64,000 bases of DNA. It comes from Plectosphaerella cucumerina. Lineage: Eukaryota; Ascomycota; Sordariomycetes; Glomerellales; Plectosphaerellaceae. Within the stretch, counting starts at the first letter, position 1. The number at the start of each line of letters is the position of its first letter. A program made the position numbers and the translations under genes. Shown piece by piece: positions 21,863 through 33,887 of this stretch. The stretch is taken from positions 2,728,001-2,792,000 of the forward strand of contig JAGPXD010000002.1 in the NCBI GenBank assembly GCA_020746995.1, in the 5' to 3' direction. The notes beneath the pieces were generated by a model. That model saw nothing but the letters and a program-made list of their open reading frames with translations, did not search any database and was not told the origin of the DNA.

Positions 21863-22456
21863 CGCTTGCCAACGCTCTCGAGGTGCTGTCAATCGAGGGT
21901 GCGAGGTGTCGCGTGGATAACAGGTTCGGTCAAACCCGGGCGAGTCGGATCACGGCGGGAGGATCTTGATAGGAGGGCGTTTCCACAGAGTCGAGTGACG
22001 ACACATGCCGGCGCGTTGTTTGTAGGCAAGAACTCGGGGTCCCGAAGTAGAGTGGTAAGAATCGCAGGCTGGCAAATATGCGTCACAAGTGTAGAGTTGG
22101 TGGTGCATTCTGGAACGTTTACAGCGCCCCGAAAGCTTCGCCCCACCACCACTTGTCCACTGCGGGGGATCACGTAATGTACCGGCTACACAAGCATTGC
22201 CACGGCGTATTACGGTGGCGGCGGACAAATTCACTTCGACGTCAAAACAGCACTTGTGATACAGGAACAGAAGGTAGACTGCAAAGAGAGTCTGTATTGC
22301 CGCTGCTGTTTGCGGGCATACTGCGCAGCTTTCGCTGACTGTCATGAAAAGCATTCAATCAATGCTGAGCCGTGCCCATCCACAAAACCATGGATATCCC
22401 TGTAAACGCCGAAACAAAGTGCCGAGGTGGTCGTCATCGAGACAAGTGCCCCACGC
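21863..22456. other. Intergenic: polyubiquitin 3' side and ligase promoter
   Basis: 593 bp with no supportable frame, repeat or RNA. It should contain the 3' UTR of the polyubiquitin gene and the promoter of the RING-UBP ligase. Confidence 0.45.
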
Positions 22457-23431
22457 CTACTGGCCACCACGCAGCCGGAGGACCAGGTGCAGGGTCGACT
22501 CCTTCTGGATGTTGTAATCGGACAGAGTACGACCGTCCTCGAGCTGCTTACCAGCGAAGATGAGACGCTGCTGGTCAGGAGGAATACCCTCCTTGTCCTG
22601 GATCTTGGACTTAACGTTGTCGATCGTGTCAGAAGACTCGACTTCCAGGGTAATCGTCTTTCCGGTAAGAGTCTTGACGAAGATCTGCATACCACCACGC
22701 AGGCGCAGGACGAGATGCAGGGTGGATTCCTTCTGAATGTTGTAGTCCGACAGGGTGCGACCGTCCTCAAGCTGCTTGCCAGCGAAGATGAGACGCTGCT
22801 GGTCAGGAGGAATACCCTCCTTGTCCTGGATCTTCGACTTCACGTTGTCGATGGTGTCGGAGGATTCGACCTCAAGAGTGATTGTCTTTCCAGTGAGGGT
22901 CTTGACGAAGATCTGCATGCCGCCACGAAGACGGAGCACGAGGTGGAGAGTAGACTCCTTCTGGATGTTGTAGTCGGAGAGGGTACGGCCGTCCTCAAGC
23001 TGCTTGCCAGCGAAAATCAGACGCTGCTGGTCGGGAGGGATACCCTCCTTATCCTGAATCTTCGACTTGACGTTGTCGATGGTGTCGGAGGACTCCACCT
23101 CGAGGGTGATGGTCTTTCCGGTCAGGGTCTTGACGACTGTCGGGCGATGTTAGATTGTGTCGGGGAGCGGAGGGTATGATGTCAGCGACTTACAGATCTG
23201 CATACCACCACGGAGGCGGAGAACCAGGTGGAGGGTCGACTCCTTCTGGATGTTGTAGTCGGAGAGGGTGCGGCCATCCTCGAGCTGCTTGCCGGCGAAA
23301 ATCAGGCGCTGCTGATCGGGAGGAATGCCCTCCTTGTCCTGGATCTTGGACTTGACGTTGTCGATGGTATCCGACGACTCCACCTCGAGGGTGATGGTCT
23401 TGCCGGTCAGGGTCTTGACGAAGATCTGCAT
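22457..23431 (-). CDS. Polyubiquitin (four ubiquitin units plus Gln)
   Basis: Two exons on the minus strand: 23431-23194 and 23136-22457, with a 57-bp phase-1 intron (23193-23137). The product is 305 residues: four exact 76-residue ubiquitin units in head-to-tail fusion and a final Gln after the last GlyGly. Each unit starts [10 protein letters not shown] and ends LRLRGG, with all seven lysines present. The intron interrupts codon 4 (Phe) of the second unit, not the first. Family knowledge: deubiquitinases cut the precursor to monomers, the extra Gln blocks premature use of the last unit, and this gene type supplies ubiquitin under stress. The DNA of the four units differs at many third positions, so the array is not freshly duplicated. 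Confidence 0.97.
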
Positions 23432-24690
23432 CTTGACGGCTCACGCAGTTGCGGGTTGTGTGAGGTGATGACTGTAATGAATCTTGCGGGAGGTGGATGG
23501 ATGAATGGGTGCGAAGGATAGAGTTGTGAGGGGGAAGAAGTGAAGGTTGCGAGCGGGATGCGGGAGTGTGCTGGGTGGTTAAATAGGTCAGGTGCAGCGC
23601 TCCCAAGCAAGGAGGCAAGAGGCAAGGCAACCGGGCGGGCAGTGACAAACTGGGTGGAGGCAGGCGCAGTGAGTGGGCATTGGGCGCAGGAGCCTTGGAG
23701 GCCGGGGGCGGGGCCGCGGCGTGATTCATCAGCGCTATGCGCACTGCAAGAGGGGGAAATGGCGCTAGCAGGCAGCCGGAATCGGCCGGAAGGTCCCAGA
23801 AGTGGGGAGGCGAAAGTAGAACTGACATGCTACAGGTGGCGATCTCTGCATCCGGGAAGGTACTGGATACAGCCTTATCTTGGAGTATGTCACCAGTCCA
23901 GACGTGCTCGTACAGCACTCGAGCTCTCGACTTCTGGGTGCCCCGAGATCATCATACTGTACCCGGGGCTTCTACAGATGGTACCTGGCCCTGCCGGGGC
24001 TTCAAGGACCTCGTCCGTTCGGGACTCGGACTGGGGGAGGCTGGGCTGGCTGGCTCGCTGCCCAGGTGGTCACAGCAAGCAGGCTCAAACAGGCCGGGCT
24101 GGACGTGCGTGATTCAACCTGACGTTATCAGCTGAGCCACCCACCCCTGTTTGCGAGTGCGATGACCCCGCTCGCGACGAACGCTGGCTGGGAGATGTGT
24201 CGCTCGTACTGGCGCAGAGTCGCAACCGTGGCTGAGGCAGATGGGAGACTGCAGATGGAGTTTGATTGCGCGATGGCCGTCATCGGTCAGAACGAAACTA
24301 TTCACTCGGTTCAATAAATTCCAGGCGTTGTCTGGGCGGTCTGAGACAGAACATTCCAACCGCCAGGCACCGAGTGCAGCTGCACACGAGGGAGCACGAC
24401 TGGAGAGACAGCGTGGGCAAAGTTGACTAACCCCAAAGGATGTGACTGGATCCGCCGCTTTAACACTCTGCACTCTGTCAGTGGGACGGGCCGTCGTTGC
24501 TTAGTAAGTCGGAGCTCCATGGATGTCCGTTTCTATCCGTTTCGTTCCCCAAGGAAACGGATTGACCACAAACTTGATTACATCGCTTCCGTCGTTCAAC
24601 CTTCACGCATCAACGGCCCAACACGTCTCCTTCACAGGCACAGTACAATCATGAGCAAGACTTTGTATTCAGTGCCGAAGCACCTCACGT
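23432..24690. other. Polyubiquitin promoter and flanking non-coding DNA
   Basis: About 1.26 kb with no supportable gene. On the polyubiquitin side an AT-rich TATTTAA-like stretch lies about 150 bp before its start codon. A weak tRNA-like A box on the minus strand near 24110-24140 was rejected. A frame open at 23540-24112 lacks protein character. Confidence 0.4.
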
Positions 24691-25860
24691 CTACCGCCTC
24701 TTCTTCTCATCAGCCTTGTTGATCCAGTTCAGCACAACATCGGCAATCTCGGCACTGTTGAGCTCCTGGTGCAGGAAGTGGCCGTTTCCACGGATACCCA
24801 GCTCGGTCAGCTTGATCCACTCGGGGCTGCCGCCGACCTGCTTCATGTAATCGATAATGCAGTGGTCATAGGTGATGTGCACGCTGGCCTCACCGGTCAA
24901 GGCGACGTAGGGGACGCTCGCGACCTTGGGGAGCTTGCGGGCGGGCTCGGCCTGGCGGTAGCAGTTACGGTGAGCGAGGGTCTCGTTGCCAACACTGACA
25001 ACCTTGAGGTCGTCGGCGCTGCTGATAGCAGGCTCGTAGTCGAGGGGGCTGTTGGTGAAGCCGTAGGGGCGGGCGGGGAAGCCGCCGAGGCCCCAGCCAT
25101 AGAAGAAGAAGGGGATAGTAAAGGGCTCCAGGTTGATGGAGGCGGCGACGAGCGAGGGGCAGTCGTTCGTCAGGAGCAGAGCGGCGATAGCGCCCATGCT
25201 GTGGCTGACAACGTAGGAGGGCTTGCCGATGAGCTCGAGGAACTTGCAGCCCGAGGCACGGAAGGCCATCTCTTGCGAGGTGGTGTCGGCGGGCGTGGGC
25301 AGGAAACCCTGCTTGAACTGGTCGAAGACGGCATCACCATCGAGACCGGTGCCGGGGAACTGGGTGTGGAGCTGCGACTGCGGGTAGGTGTTGAAGTGCT
25401 CGACGGCGGAGAAGCCCTGCTCGATGATCTCGATGCTGGTTCCGGGGGTCATGGTGAAGCTGGCCGTGTCGGCGTTCTGCGAGCGGCCGATGGCGTTGAT
25501 ATCAACCAGGTAGACCTGGAAGCCCTTCTCGACGTAATACGAGGCCCAGCCCTGGCGGCCATCAGGGGTGTTAAGCCAGGTTGCGCCCGAGATACCACCG
25601 CCGTGGAGGAAGACGATGGGCTTGGGACGAGTGACGCCGCCGACGGGGGTCAGCTTCTCGACGAAGAGCTGGTCCACGGTGTAGTTGCCGTCAGCCATGG
25701 CGAGGGTGCGGCCGCCGAGGAAGAAGACGTCGCGGATGTACGGCTTCTCGACGGCGGGGCAGCCGAAGGCGACGCCATTGGTGCCCTCGCAGTTGGACGG
25801 CTTGCAAGAGGCCGTCGTCAGGCTGGCGAGGGCGCCGATGAAGAAGGCGGAGGCGCGCAT
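24691..25860 (-). CDS. Secreted alpha/beta hydrolase (esterase/lipase type)
   Basis: Single exon, 389 residues, ATG at 25860. A longer in-frame upstream extension was rejected because a signal peptide starts exactly here (MRASAFFIGALASLTTAS). The mature part opens with a Cys-containing segment (CKPSNCEGTNGVAFGC). An oxyanion HGGG at about 86-89 (FLHGGGISGATW) and the nucleophile elbow VVSHSMGA with Ser221 give a variant SHSMG box. A late His in NGHFLHQE and an acidic residue complete the probable triad. NETL is a possible N-glycosylation site. Family knowledge: extracellular fungal alpha/beta hydrolases cleave lipids or small esters. The substrate is not evident. The gene is divergent from the PTH11-like membrane protein, with an 850-bp promoter region between them. 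Confidence 0.88.
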   Translation of the reverse strand: MRASAFFIGALASLTTASCKPSNCEGTNGVAFGCPAVEKPYIRDVFFLGGRTLAMADGNYTVDQLFVEKLTPVGGVTRPKPIVFLHGGGISGATWLNTPDGRQGWASYYVEKGFQVYLVDINAIGRSQNADTASFTMTPGTSIEIIEQGFSAVEHFNTYPQSQLHTQFPGTGLDGDAVFDQFKQGFLPTPADTTSQEMAFRASGCKFLELIGKPSYVVSHSMGAIAALLLTNDCPSLVAASINLEPFTIPFFFYGWGLGGFPARPYGFTNSPLDYEPAISSADDLKVVSVGNETLAHRNCYRQAEPARKLPKVASVPYVALTGEASVHITYDHCIIDYMKQVGGSPEWIKLTELGIRGNGHFLHQELNSAEIADVVLNWINKADEKKRR

Positions 25861-26711
25861 GGTTGTCGAGACTGGCGGGGAGGTAGGGAGGGGAGGGGTC
25901 AAAGGAGAGACGGTGGCGGGTGAGGGAGACGAGAGGGCATTTTTTGTCAAAACAAGCGACAACCACGCCAACTTATGGAATCTATGGACGCCGGAGCCCC
26001 TCTGGAAGCTGTGGGTAATCACAGCAAGCCAGGTGCCAAGATTGGGGAACTTTCGATGGATGATGGCTCTGTTTGTTAGCCACCGGGAGGGACCCAATAG
26101 ACTCGGCCGAATTTCCTCGTGCAGCCGGCCAGTCCTTACGTCCCCATTTCCGGAGCGGCGAGGACGCGCGGTGGTAAGTCCGGGTCTGGCTGATAAGGGA
26201 AGCCAGGTCGCCGGCCAAGAGGTGAGCATGTTCGTTGAAGAAAAACAGCCCCTGAAGAACGACGGGGGCCCGTTGTCATGTCCCTGCAGGGACCGTGCCA
26301 GCTGGCGGGGTTCCTCAACATGGGATCCCCCGTTCATGCGGGAACCATATGGGTCGCCGTGGAGGTCAGGCACCGGTCGAACCGGGATACTTGCACAGGG
26401 AGACGAGGAACCGTGGTTCGAGGATGCAAAAGTACCTGCATGTCCAGGGGACCGGGGAGAGCGGCATCATCCGGCCATGGTCGTTCGGCAGACTCTCGCC
26501 GTGGCGCCATACGAGGGAGAAGAGTTCTCATCCGCAGGCAGGAGAAAGACAATAATAAAGAAAGGCGGCCTCAACATCTCTCTCGGAAGACGACTCCGTC
26601 CCTGACGAAGCGTTCCCCATCTTGTTGACACTTGCTCCAAGACCAGCGCTACACCACGCCCGCCCGGACCGGACCGCGGACGACGGAGAGAGCCCGAGCG
26701 CAGCAGCAGCC
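25861..26711. other. Divergent promoter between secreted hydrolase and PTH11-like gene
   Basis: 850 bp between start codons 25860 (-) and 26712 (+). No supportable gene. Several frames are open on both strands but they read as shadows of GC-rich DNA. Confidence 0.45.
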
Positions 26712-27983
26712 ATGTCGGCCTTTTACGGGCAGCCACCCAACACAACCCGAGACGCCGATATCATTCGAGGCACGTTTTGGGTCGACTTCAGAATCGACAC
26801 GTTCAACGCCAGCGATGGCATCCCTATCGCTCCCGCGCCGCCTCCGGGATATGTCCATGAGGACCGGCAGGCGGCCATCATCGGGGGTATGGTCGTCGTT
26901 CTGGTCGCCATAGTCGCCCCGACGGTCGCGAGAGTCGTGGCCCGATGCCGCAGCGCCGATATGCGTCTCGGCATGGACGACTGGACCATCATGCTGGCTG
27001 CTGTAAGACGTCATCTACACGCTTTGTCTTGGCGCTTTGTCTTGGGAGTACTGACAAGAAGACAGACCCTCGCGGCAGTATACCCCTGTGTCCAGATGTG
27101 GATGGTCGTCCAAGGTGGCGGCGGCCGGCACTCGTGGGAGAACACGTACGAGCAGTGGGAAAAGTTCGTCTTCGGGCTGAGCCTCTGCCGGCTTCTCTTC
27201 TTTGTGACGGTTGGCCTGATCAAGATCTCCATCACGCTCTTCGTGCGAAGGCTGGCCGACAGAGTGTCTCGCTTCTGGCGCTGGGCTGCTGACATCTTCC
27301 TCGTCACGCTGGTGCTCTACGTCCTGGGCGCTCTTTTCTGGAACTCGCTGTTCTGCATGCCGCCACGCGCTTGGTTCTCGCGTCAATACGCCGGCAGTCT
27401 GGAATCACCACCACGGTGCAGCGACGACATGACCAACGCCCGCGTCTTCTCCATCATCCACATTGTCCAGAGCTTCCTCCTGCTGGGGGCGCCCATCGTC
27501 ATCGTGTGGAACGTCAAGATCAACACCAACAAGAAGCGGCGGCTCTTCGCCATCTGGATCGCCGGGGCCGTGACAGTTCTCGGTGGCGTATTGCAGCAGA
27601 TCGCATTTGTGATTACAAACGATCTTTTCTGGCAATACACTTCGATCCTGCGCTGGACAACACTCGACTTGGCCATGGGCACACTCACGGCCTCGCTGCC
27701 CGTGCTCGACGCCTATATCATGGGGTCATGGCATACAGCGACCAGTGTCCTTGGCGGGACCTCGTCGGAACGCAGGGCGGCGAGACTCCAGCTCGGGAGC
27801 GAGCCGACGAACGTTCGTATGGATACGCTGGCGTCCCGCAACAGGGTCAAGAGCGACTCGGATTCGACGCAGAACATATTTGTGGGCGGTCAACGGGTCA
27901 GCGATGAGGAGTTCCCTCTGGGCGACCACAAGACCGTGAGGGTGGAGGAGCGCAGGGATGAGGAGGCGGATAGGGGCAGATAG
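26712..27983 (+). CDS. PTH11-like seven-helix membrane protein (fungal rhodopsin-type domain)
   Basis: Exons 26712-27002 and 27066-27983, giving 402 residues. The 63-nt intron (27003-27065) has GTAAGA and a GACAG end but is stop-free and a multiple of three, so an unspliced form would add 21 residues. The protein has a ~50-residue outer N-terminus (NTT and NAS sites), then about seven hydrophobic helices. Typical PTH11-family features are MRLGMDDWTIMLA before helix 2, WEKFVFGLSLCRLLFFVTVGLIKISITLF in pieces across helix 3, and an inter-helix loop with paired Cys (FCMPP and PPRCSDD). The last ~90 residues are a hydrophilic cytosolic tail with acidic and basic stretches. Family knowledge: such receptors sense surfaces or nutrients, and in Magnaporthe PTH11 acts in appressorium formation. 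The ligand is unknown. Confidence 0.88.
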   Translation: MSAFYGQPPNTTRDADIIRGTFWVDFRIDTFNASDGIPIAPAPPPGYVHEDRQAAIIGGMVVVLVAIVAPTVARVVARCRSADMRLGMDDWTIMLAAVRRHLHALSWRFVLGVLTRRQTLAAVYPCVQMWMVVQGGGGRHSWENTYEQWEKFVFGLSLCRLLFFVTVGLIKISITLFVRRLADRVSRFWRWAADIFLVTLVLYVLGALFWNSLFCMPPRAWFSRQYAGSLESPPRCSDDMTNARVFSIIHIVQSFLLLGAPIVIVWNVKINTNKKRRLFAIWIAGAVTVLGGVLQQIAFVITNDLFWQYTSILRWTTLDLAMGTLTASLPVLDAYIMGSWHTATSVLGGTSSERRAARLQLGSEPTNVRMDTLASRNRVKSDSDSTQNIFVGGQRVSDEEFPLGDHKTVRVEERRDEEADRGR

Positions 27984-30900
27984 GGGTATCTTGTCTCCAC
28001 GAACAGCACAAGCAAGCACCACCGGTCTTTTCCAAAGTTCTTCTCGACTTGCGTTCTTGTCCAAATCGTAACATTGCTCTCCAAAAGGTGCTGTCAATCG
28101 TATTCACGAACCCTTGGGAGGGAGAAAACCCAGCACCCCTCCCGTCGCCTTCGGCCCGCGGGATTCAGGGATACCCGTGCTCAACGCCGCCCTGTCAGCG
28201 CTCTCTCGGCGCGGGAAACACCGATCAAGTCCGCACATCGTGCCACCAACCGGCAACGAAGAGCTCATCAAAAGACCCATGATCCCGGTTCGTGGGCCGG
28301 AAGGGTGCACGCCACCTCCGCCCTCGCAACGGCCCTGCCGAGACAGCCGTTGAGCAGGCCGCCGCGATGGCATCGCATTGGCTCGCAGGGGAACCGACCT
28401 TTTGATCCCCGTCTTTCTCCTGGCTCGTGCTGCTCATCCCCCGGACCACGTCCCCTTCAACGGGGCCTGCAGCCCCTGCGTCTCGATCAGGCGCAATTCA
28501 GGTGGCCAATCTGACAATGCCCCGACGTGGACAGGATCGTATCAATTCCACCAGGATGTCAGGGTTCCCTTCAGACATGACTCGTTTCTGGTGCGGGAAT
28601 TATCATCGTTGCTTCAGTGTCGAAGGATTCAAATATTGGTCTGGTCTGCAGCACTACCTTCAGGTGAGGGAGCGGGCGTCGTCGATGCTGCACGGCAAGC
28701 GATGCCGGCAGACCCTCATGCATCCGCCGCTGCCGTGGCCCTGGGTCGTTCTGCAGCAGACACATGGTTGCGGGCCATAGGAGCATTCGTGGATTCATCT
28801 GCATCGGGGTCTGGTGGGTGTCCCCTTGATTGCCGACGAGCCTGAGGGTTCGATCACACGAAGAGAATCTATCTATGCCCTGGGAAGACGTACTTACGGA
28901 CAAGAGCATGTCGTTCATCGTCGCCTCCGACGTTCAACTTGGGCTCTCAGAAGTGCAGATCGAGCTCAGTCTTTCTTATCGCACAAACTACGGGCCAAGT
29001 CCTTCGCCTTCCACAAAATGTGTCTGCTACGGCGCTGTCGCCTTCTGTAGGGCACCCTTGCGCCTATACAGCCTCAGGGTCATCGGTAAAAGTCTTACAG
29101 GCAGCCAAATAGATGCATGCTACGAGAGTTCTCTAGTTCCTGAGCTATTCAACTTACGAACTCGAATATCCAGACAACACCAGAAGCATATTTAGGACTG
29201 TAAACAGAGTTACAGCCCCTCTAGGGTCTCTCATACTCAGGGCGCATTGCATCGGGGGCGTAGCATTGTTTACCCATGCCGCTATCAAGCAACCCCTGGG
29301 AAGAATCAAGCGACTGCAGCCAAAAGCAGACGGCTGACTCCCGTGACTAGTGGTTTGACGCAGAGGCCACCAAAATCCCAACGTCAACAAGTACACCTTC
29401 CCGAAGTCTCCCTTTGCCCAACGGCAGACCTATTGTAGAAAGCTCGAGAAGGGGGGGTCAAAAGGAAGCCATAAGCTGGAGGTCTACACCCAATAGACAT
29501 ATTATCCTCGGCTATGGGTCACTTTGATAAGTCTAGAAATCGCTAAACAGCAATGGCAGTGTTGGCTTCTCTTTGGCAGCCTTCAGCAGTGCTCAGCTCT
29601 GGATATGATCGATTTGACATGCAGCTTCCATGTCGCTGCACACATGCTGAGGTGGTGCAACACCAAAGTCTGGACTGGAAGTATGTCATCACAGTCACCA
29701 GCTTTCTGTCAAAACATCAAAAGAAGTCACCCTTCATAGAAACAAGCTACATCCCGTTATGCATTCTTGATAAATGCGTAAGCCTCAATCGCCGTCTCTG
29801 TGGCGTCCATGCATATTCGTGCAAGCCTCCCAAAAAGTGGCGCGAAACGGTGCTCCCAATCCACCATCAGCCCTTCCGTTCCAGCCATTCCGGGAGCCCA
29901 CCGTTTCCCCGTCCCTCACTCTATGGATAGCCCCCAAAAGAGGCAGCAAGACGCACTAACCACATCCGTCATCTCCCCTCCCAAGAAACAAGCATCACAG
30001 CACCCACGTTCTCGCCACCTGCCTCCATCAACCAGAGCCTCAACGAGCAGATCCCCCCATCCACCAATCGATCCCTCAGGCGCTAGTAAACACCAGACGA
30101 TCTCCCAGTACCTTATTCTCATCACTCAGTATGACCCTCCAAAACCGCCGAAAAAGCTTCACTGCAACATCCTCACTCTGCTTACTCTGCTCCCAACCCC
30201 CTTGACCAGAGGATGCGGGGTCGGACACCCCGGCTGTGCCAATGACATAACCGCCGCCGGCGACGTCATCCCTTGCGTCCCTGCGCTGGCGGTGCCCTGC
30301 TTTGCCGTCCTGCGACCGTAGATTGCGAGACACACCTTGAAGGCTTGACTGACCCTAGCCGCTGAGTCGCCCTGACACAGACAAGACACACGAGCCAGAC
30401 CTGGCGATGAGGTGAGAGCCCCTGCCACCCAGCCGCCACGTCAAGCAGCGGGGACAAGGCCGAGATTTGGGACCAGATGAGTCGTGCAGTCCCATTGCGC
30501 CATCTCACGACACAATCACTCATCCGGCCACCCATTGCGTGTGTCTCAACCACCCACCTCACGCAAGACCAGTTTGGGAAAGCACTTTTTTGTGGCGATG
30601 TAGGCCGTCTACTACTAGCAGCGGCGCTGTTGCCCGAATGACAATCGCAAGCCTCCGATTGATTTCCTTGCTCTTCGTGTCAGGACCTTCATGGCCTCAA
30701 AACGCCTCCTCATCTTCTATGCATATCATCATCATGAGAAGTGTATGTTATGCTCTGGGGTTCGTCGTTTCCGTGGCTGTCATTCCGGCCATTCCTCGTT
30801 CCATGTTCGTCGTCCAAGATTTCCTCCTCGCACGCGGGTTACCCCTCAAGAAGTAGAAGGTCCCCGCGCCTCTGAACGCTGCCCGCCGCTAGATCGGAAA

Positions 30901-31290
30901 TCCATTCAAATACTGCCGCCGTGATGATGATGCGCTCGTACAATCGTGAACAGATAATCGTGAAAAATGCCTCGTGAAAAGGGGTCATAACACATCGTCG
31001 AACGTCTGTCGTCGTCGTTGGGGGGTGACCAGCCGGGTAGAAGTGAACCGAATAATAAAGACTCGGAATCCAAGACGAGATGAGTACGACCGAATCAAGG
31101 CTCGTGGCTCCAAGCAAACTGATACCACGTCTGGTGCGCGTTGCGCGCATCGAGTGCTAACGCCGTCGCTGTGACAAATTACAAAGGAAATGGTTAAGAT
31201 AAGCAGGCCAAGATGTCCATGGCTGCGATAAATAGTATCATATGAGGGGAGTGGCGAGGGGGGTTTAGGCGGGCGTCAGTCGAGCGCTGC
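27984..31290. other. 3.3 kb gene-poor interval
   Basis: No protein gene I can support. Frames up to 173 residues exist on both strands, but their composition is repetitive Pro/Ser/Arg and none shows a domain. The stretch about 29100-29800 is more AT-rich than its surroundings. No inverted repeats or transposase remnants were noticed. The right part should contain the 3' UTR of the polyQ transcription factor. Confidence 0.45.
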
Positions 31291-33714
31291 TCAGTTGGCG
31301 CGAATGACCAGCTTCGACAGGAACTTGTTCGACAGCGAGTCAAAGTCGTCCCTGTTGAAGCTGCTGTCAGGTCGGCCACGGAGGTAGTCCTCTGAGAGGG
31401 GAGTCAGCAAACATGTACGAGAGTGTCGTGAGATGAGGGGGTGCGCTTACCGTGCTTGATGACGTGCTCCCTGACCTCGGTCATGGCCTCGCACACTGCG
31501 ACGTTGTTGTTCAGGATGTGGCCGTGCTTGGTGGTGTCCCAGTCGGTGAAGGCGGGAAGCTTCTGGGAGATGGCGTGGAACAGACCGACGATGACACCGA
31601 CGGGAGTCGTCTCCATATCCTGGCAGAACTTGTTGACGGCGGCCGGGTCGGGCATGCGGTAGTGCGAGTCGAACTGCATCTCCTCCCAGACGGCGAGGAG
31701 AATCGACGCCAGCATGAAGATGGTGGGCCAGTTCTTCAAGCGCTCACCGCTGTAGACGCTCGAGTAGAGCGACGACAGCTCGGCGAGGATGTCCTTCTGC
31801 AGCTCGCGCCACATGTCGGCAAGGGCGCACTTGATCTGGAAGTTGACCATGACGGGGGCGACGGTCTGGCCGTAGAATTTGGAATCCTCGTCATCGATCT
31901 GGCCATCCAGGCTGGTCTCGTCGCCCTGGTTCTGGACCATGGTGATGTGCATGGTCAGGTTGTAGGCGAGAACGAGCTTGAGCGCCTTGCGGATCACAGG
32001 CATCTGCTCCTTGACGTAGAAGCGGTGAGCCGTCTTGAGGATCTCAGTGATGAAGGGAGTGCCCTCGAAGTGGTCATCGATGAACTCCTCGAACGGCCCG
32101 TCAATGTGCTTCTCAAGGTAGGTGTGCAGAGCCTCGTTGGAAATGCCCTTGGAGCCGACGTCGAGCTTCTCGGTGCGGATGTCGAACTCGATGGGTTCCT
32201 GGTCGCTGAGATGAGACTCGACCCAGTCAACAGCGAAGACGCTCTCATCCTTGACGTAGACCTCGCGAACGTAGACGGGGAGGGCGAAGCCGTAGCCGTG
32301 AGTGATCCACATGAGGGTCTCTGTTGAAGAGAAGCCCTTGACGTTGAAGACGGACACATTAAGAGACATGTGACGCTCAAAGTCAACCTTCCATCCCTTG
32401 AGGAAGTAGCCGATATCCTTGATGTCGATTCTCGTGCAGGGAACCTGCCACAGGCGGGCGTGCGAGGGCTGGCAGCCAGCGCAGGGCTCGCCCTTGTCGC
32501 AAGTCTTCTTGAGGAACTTGCAACGCAGGCAAGCACGCAGCTTCCTGATCTCACTAGCCTGCCTGCGCTGGTCGGAGGAGAGGGGACCGCGCCGGCGGCC
32601 AACCTTCTTCTCGGTGGTGCCGTCCTTCTTGCCGTTGGAGGTGCGGCGGATGACAGGCTTGGCCGTCTTGGTGATGGGGCTCTTGCGAGGACCCGAGTTT
32701 CTCCGCGAAGCGACGGGGGGCGAGGTGGCACCCGAGCCGCTGCCTGAGCTAGGACGGGCGGTGGTAGCGCGGATGGCCATGGGGGGAACAATGGCAGTGG
32801 GGCTGATGGCGTCGTGAGAGTGTGAGTGCGAATGTGAGTGGGCGTGGTTATGGTTCTCGCCGTAGCAGCCACGATGCGAGACCTGCTCAGGGTACGAGTC
32901 CGACTCGGGCGAGAAGGGCGAGATGGGGAAGGCGGGGATCTCCTCGTAGCTGCCGATCTCGAACGAGTTGGCACCGTCAGACGAGTCCGAGTTGGTGCGC
33001 AGGTGCAGGGTCTCTCCGGGGTTGAAGACGGCGGCGTTCTGCTGGGGCCTGAAGTCGAAGTTGCCAGTGTTGGCCTGGTCTCCGACCATCATCCATCCGC
33101 CCTCGTTGGAGCTGGCCAGGGACAAAACCTCGAGGAAAGTGCCAGTGGGCGAGCTGCTGCCGACGGGGTGGGCGAGGGCCATCTGAGGCATTGTTGAGTG
33201 GACGTCGTGCCAGATATCGGGCTCCATGCCGGAGTGAAGAGTCGGGAGGTTCATGGCGGCAATGGTGTCGTCGATGCCGTCGATGGGAGACATGGTGTTG
33301 AAGGCGGTGGCCTGGAGGAAGTTGGCGGGCATTGCTTGTGTCGTGGCGGACAGATATGTCATGGGGTTGATGGGAGCGAATGTCGAGGCGAATCCATCAT
33401 AGGTGACGGGCATGTAGGGGTCCGAGACGAATGTCGAAAAGTCGTTGGCGGCCTGCTGGTGCTGCTGGAGGTGCTGTTGCAGGGCAAAGTCGGTGAGCAG
33501 GTTTCCGGGCTGCTGGAAGGGCGAGTGCTGCGACAGGGGCGATGCGCTTTGTGCGGGCGAGGTCGAGACGTGCTCAGGCGAACCATGGTGAAGAGCACCG
33601 GAGGACATGTCGAGAGGCATTGACCACATGCGCTGCTGCTGCTGCTGCTGGGCAGGCATGGAGCTGACCGACTGCGGGCTGCTGTGGCCCGACGTCGAGG
33701 CCATGTGCTGGTGA

Positions 33715-33747
<33 letters not shown>

Positions 33748-33887
33748 TGCTGCTGTTGCTGCTGCTGATGTTGCTGCTGTTGAGACATGAAGGCGAATTG
33801 TGCTTGCAGACGTTCCCTCTGCTGTTCGTTGCTGATATCCCAGAAGGCGTTTCCTCCACTCGTCGGATCAAAGTTGAGGTTGTTCAT
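31291..33887 (-). CDS. Large Zn2Cys6 transcription factor with polyQ N-terminus
   Basis: Exons 33887-31451 and 31391-31291, with a 59-bp phase-1 intron, giving 845 residues. The N-terminus is very Gln/His-rich (about residues 36-62) with further Gln runs to about 150, typical of activation domains. A His-Ser alternation (HSHSHSHSHSHD) lies at about 350. The zinc cluster is near 453-485 in an unusual central place: CLRC, then KKTC, EPC, AGC and a spaced final Cys in WQVPC, preceded by a basic RRRGP segment. The C-terminal ~330 residues are well ordered and contain no classic fungal-specific domain that I can identify, ending LSNKFLSKLVIRAN. I recognise it as a conserved filamentous-fungal C6 regulator type but cannot name the orthologue. 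The 6.2 kb of gene-free upstream DNA suggests complex control. Confidence 0.88.

Noticed and set aside
22457..23179. Long plus-strand frames over the polyubiquitin gene
   Set aside because: Repetitive shadows created by the four ubiquitin units on the other strand.
24057..24140. tRNA-like D-arm/A-box (TGGCTCAGCTGATAACGTC) on the minus strand
   Set aside because: No consistent acceptor or anticodon stem could be drawn and the B-box is poor.
24769..25923. 384-residue Gly/Ala/Glu-rich frame opposite the secreted hydrolase
   Set aside because: Exact antisense shadow of the hydrolase gene, with no domain.
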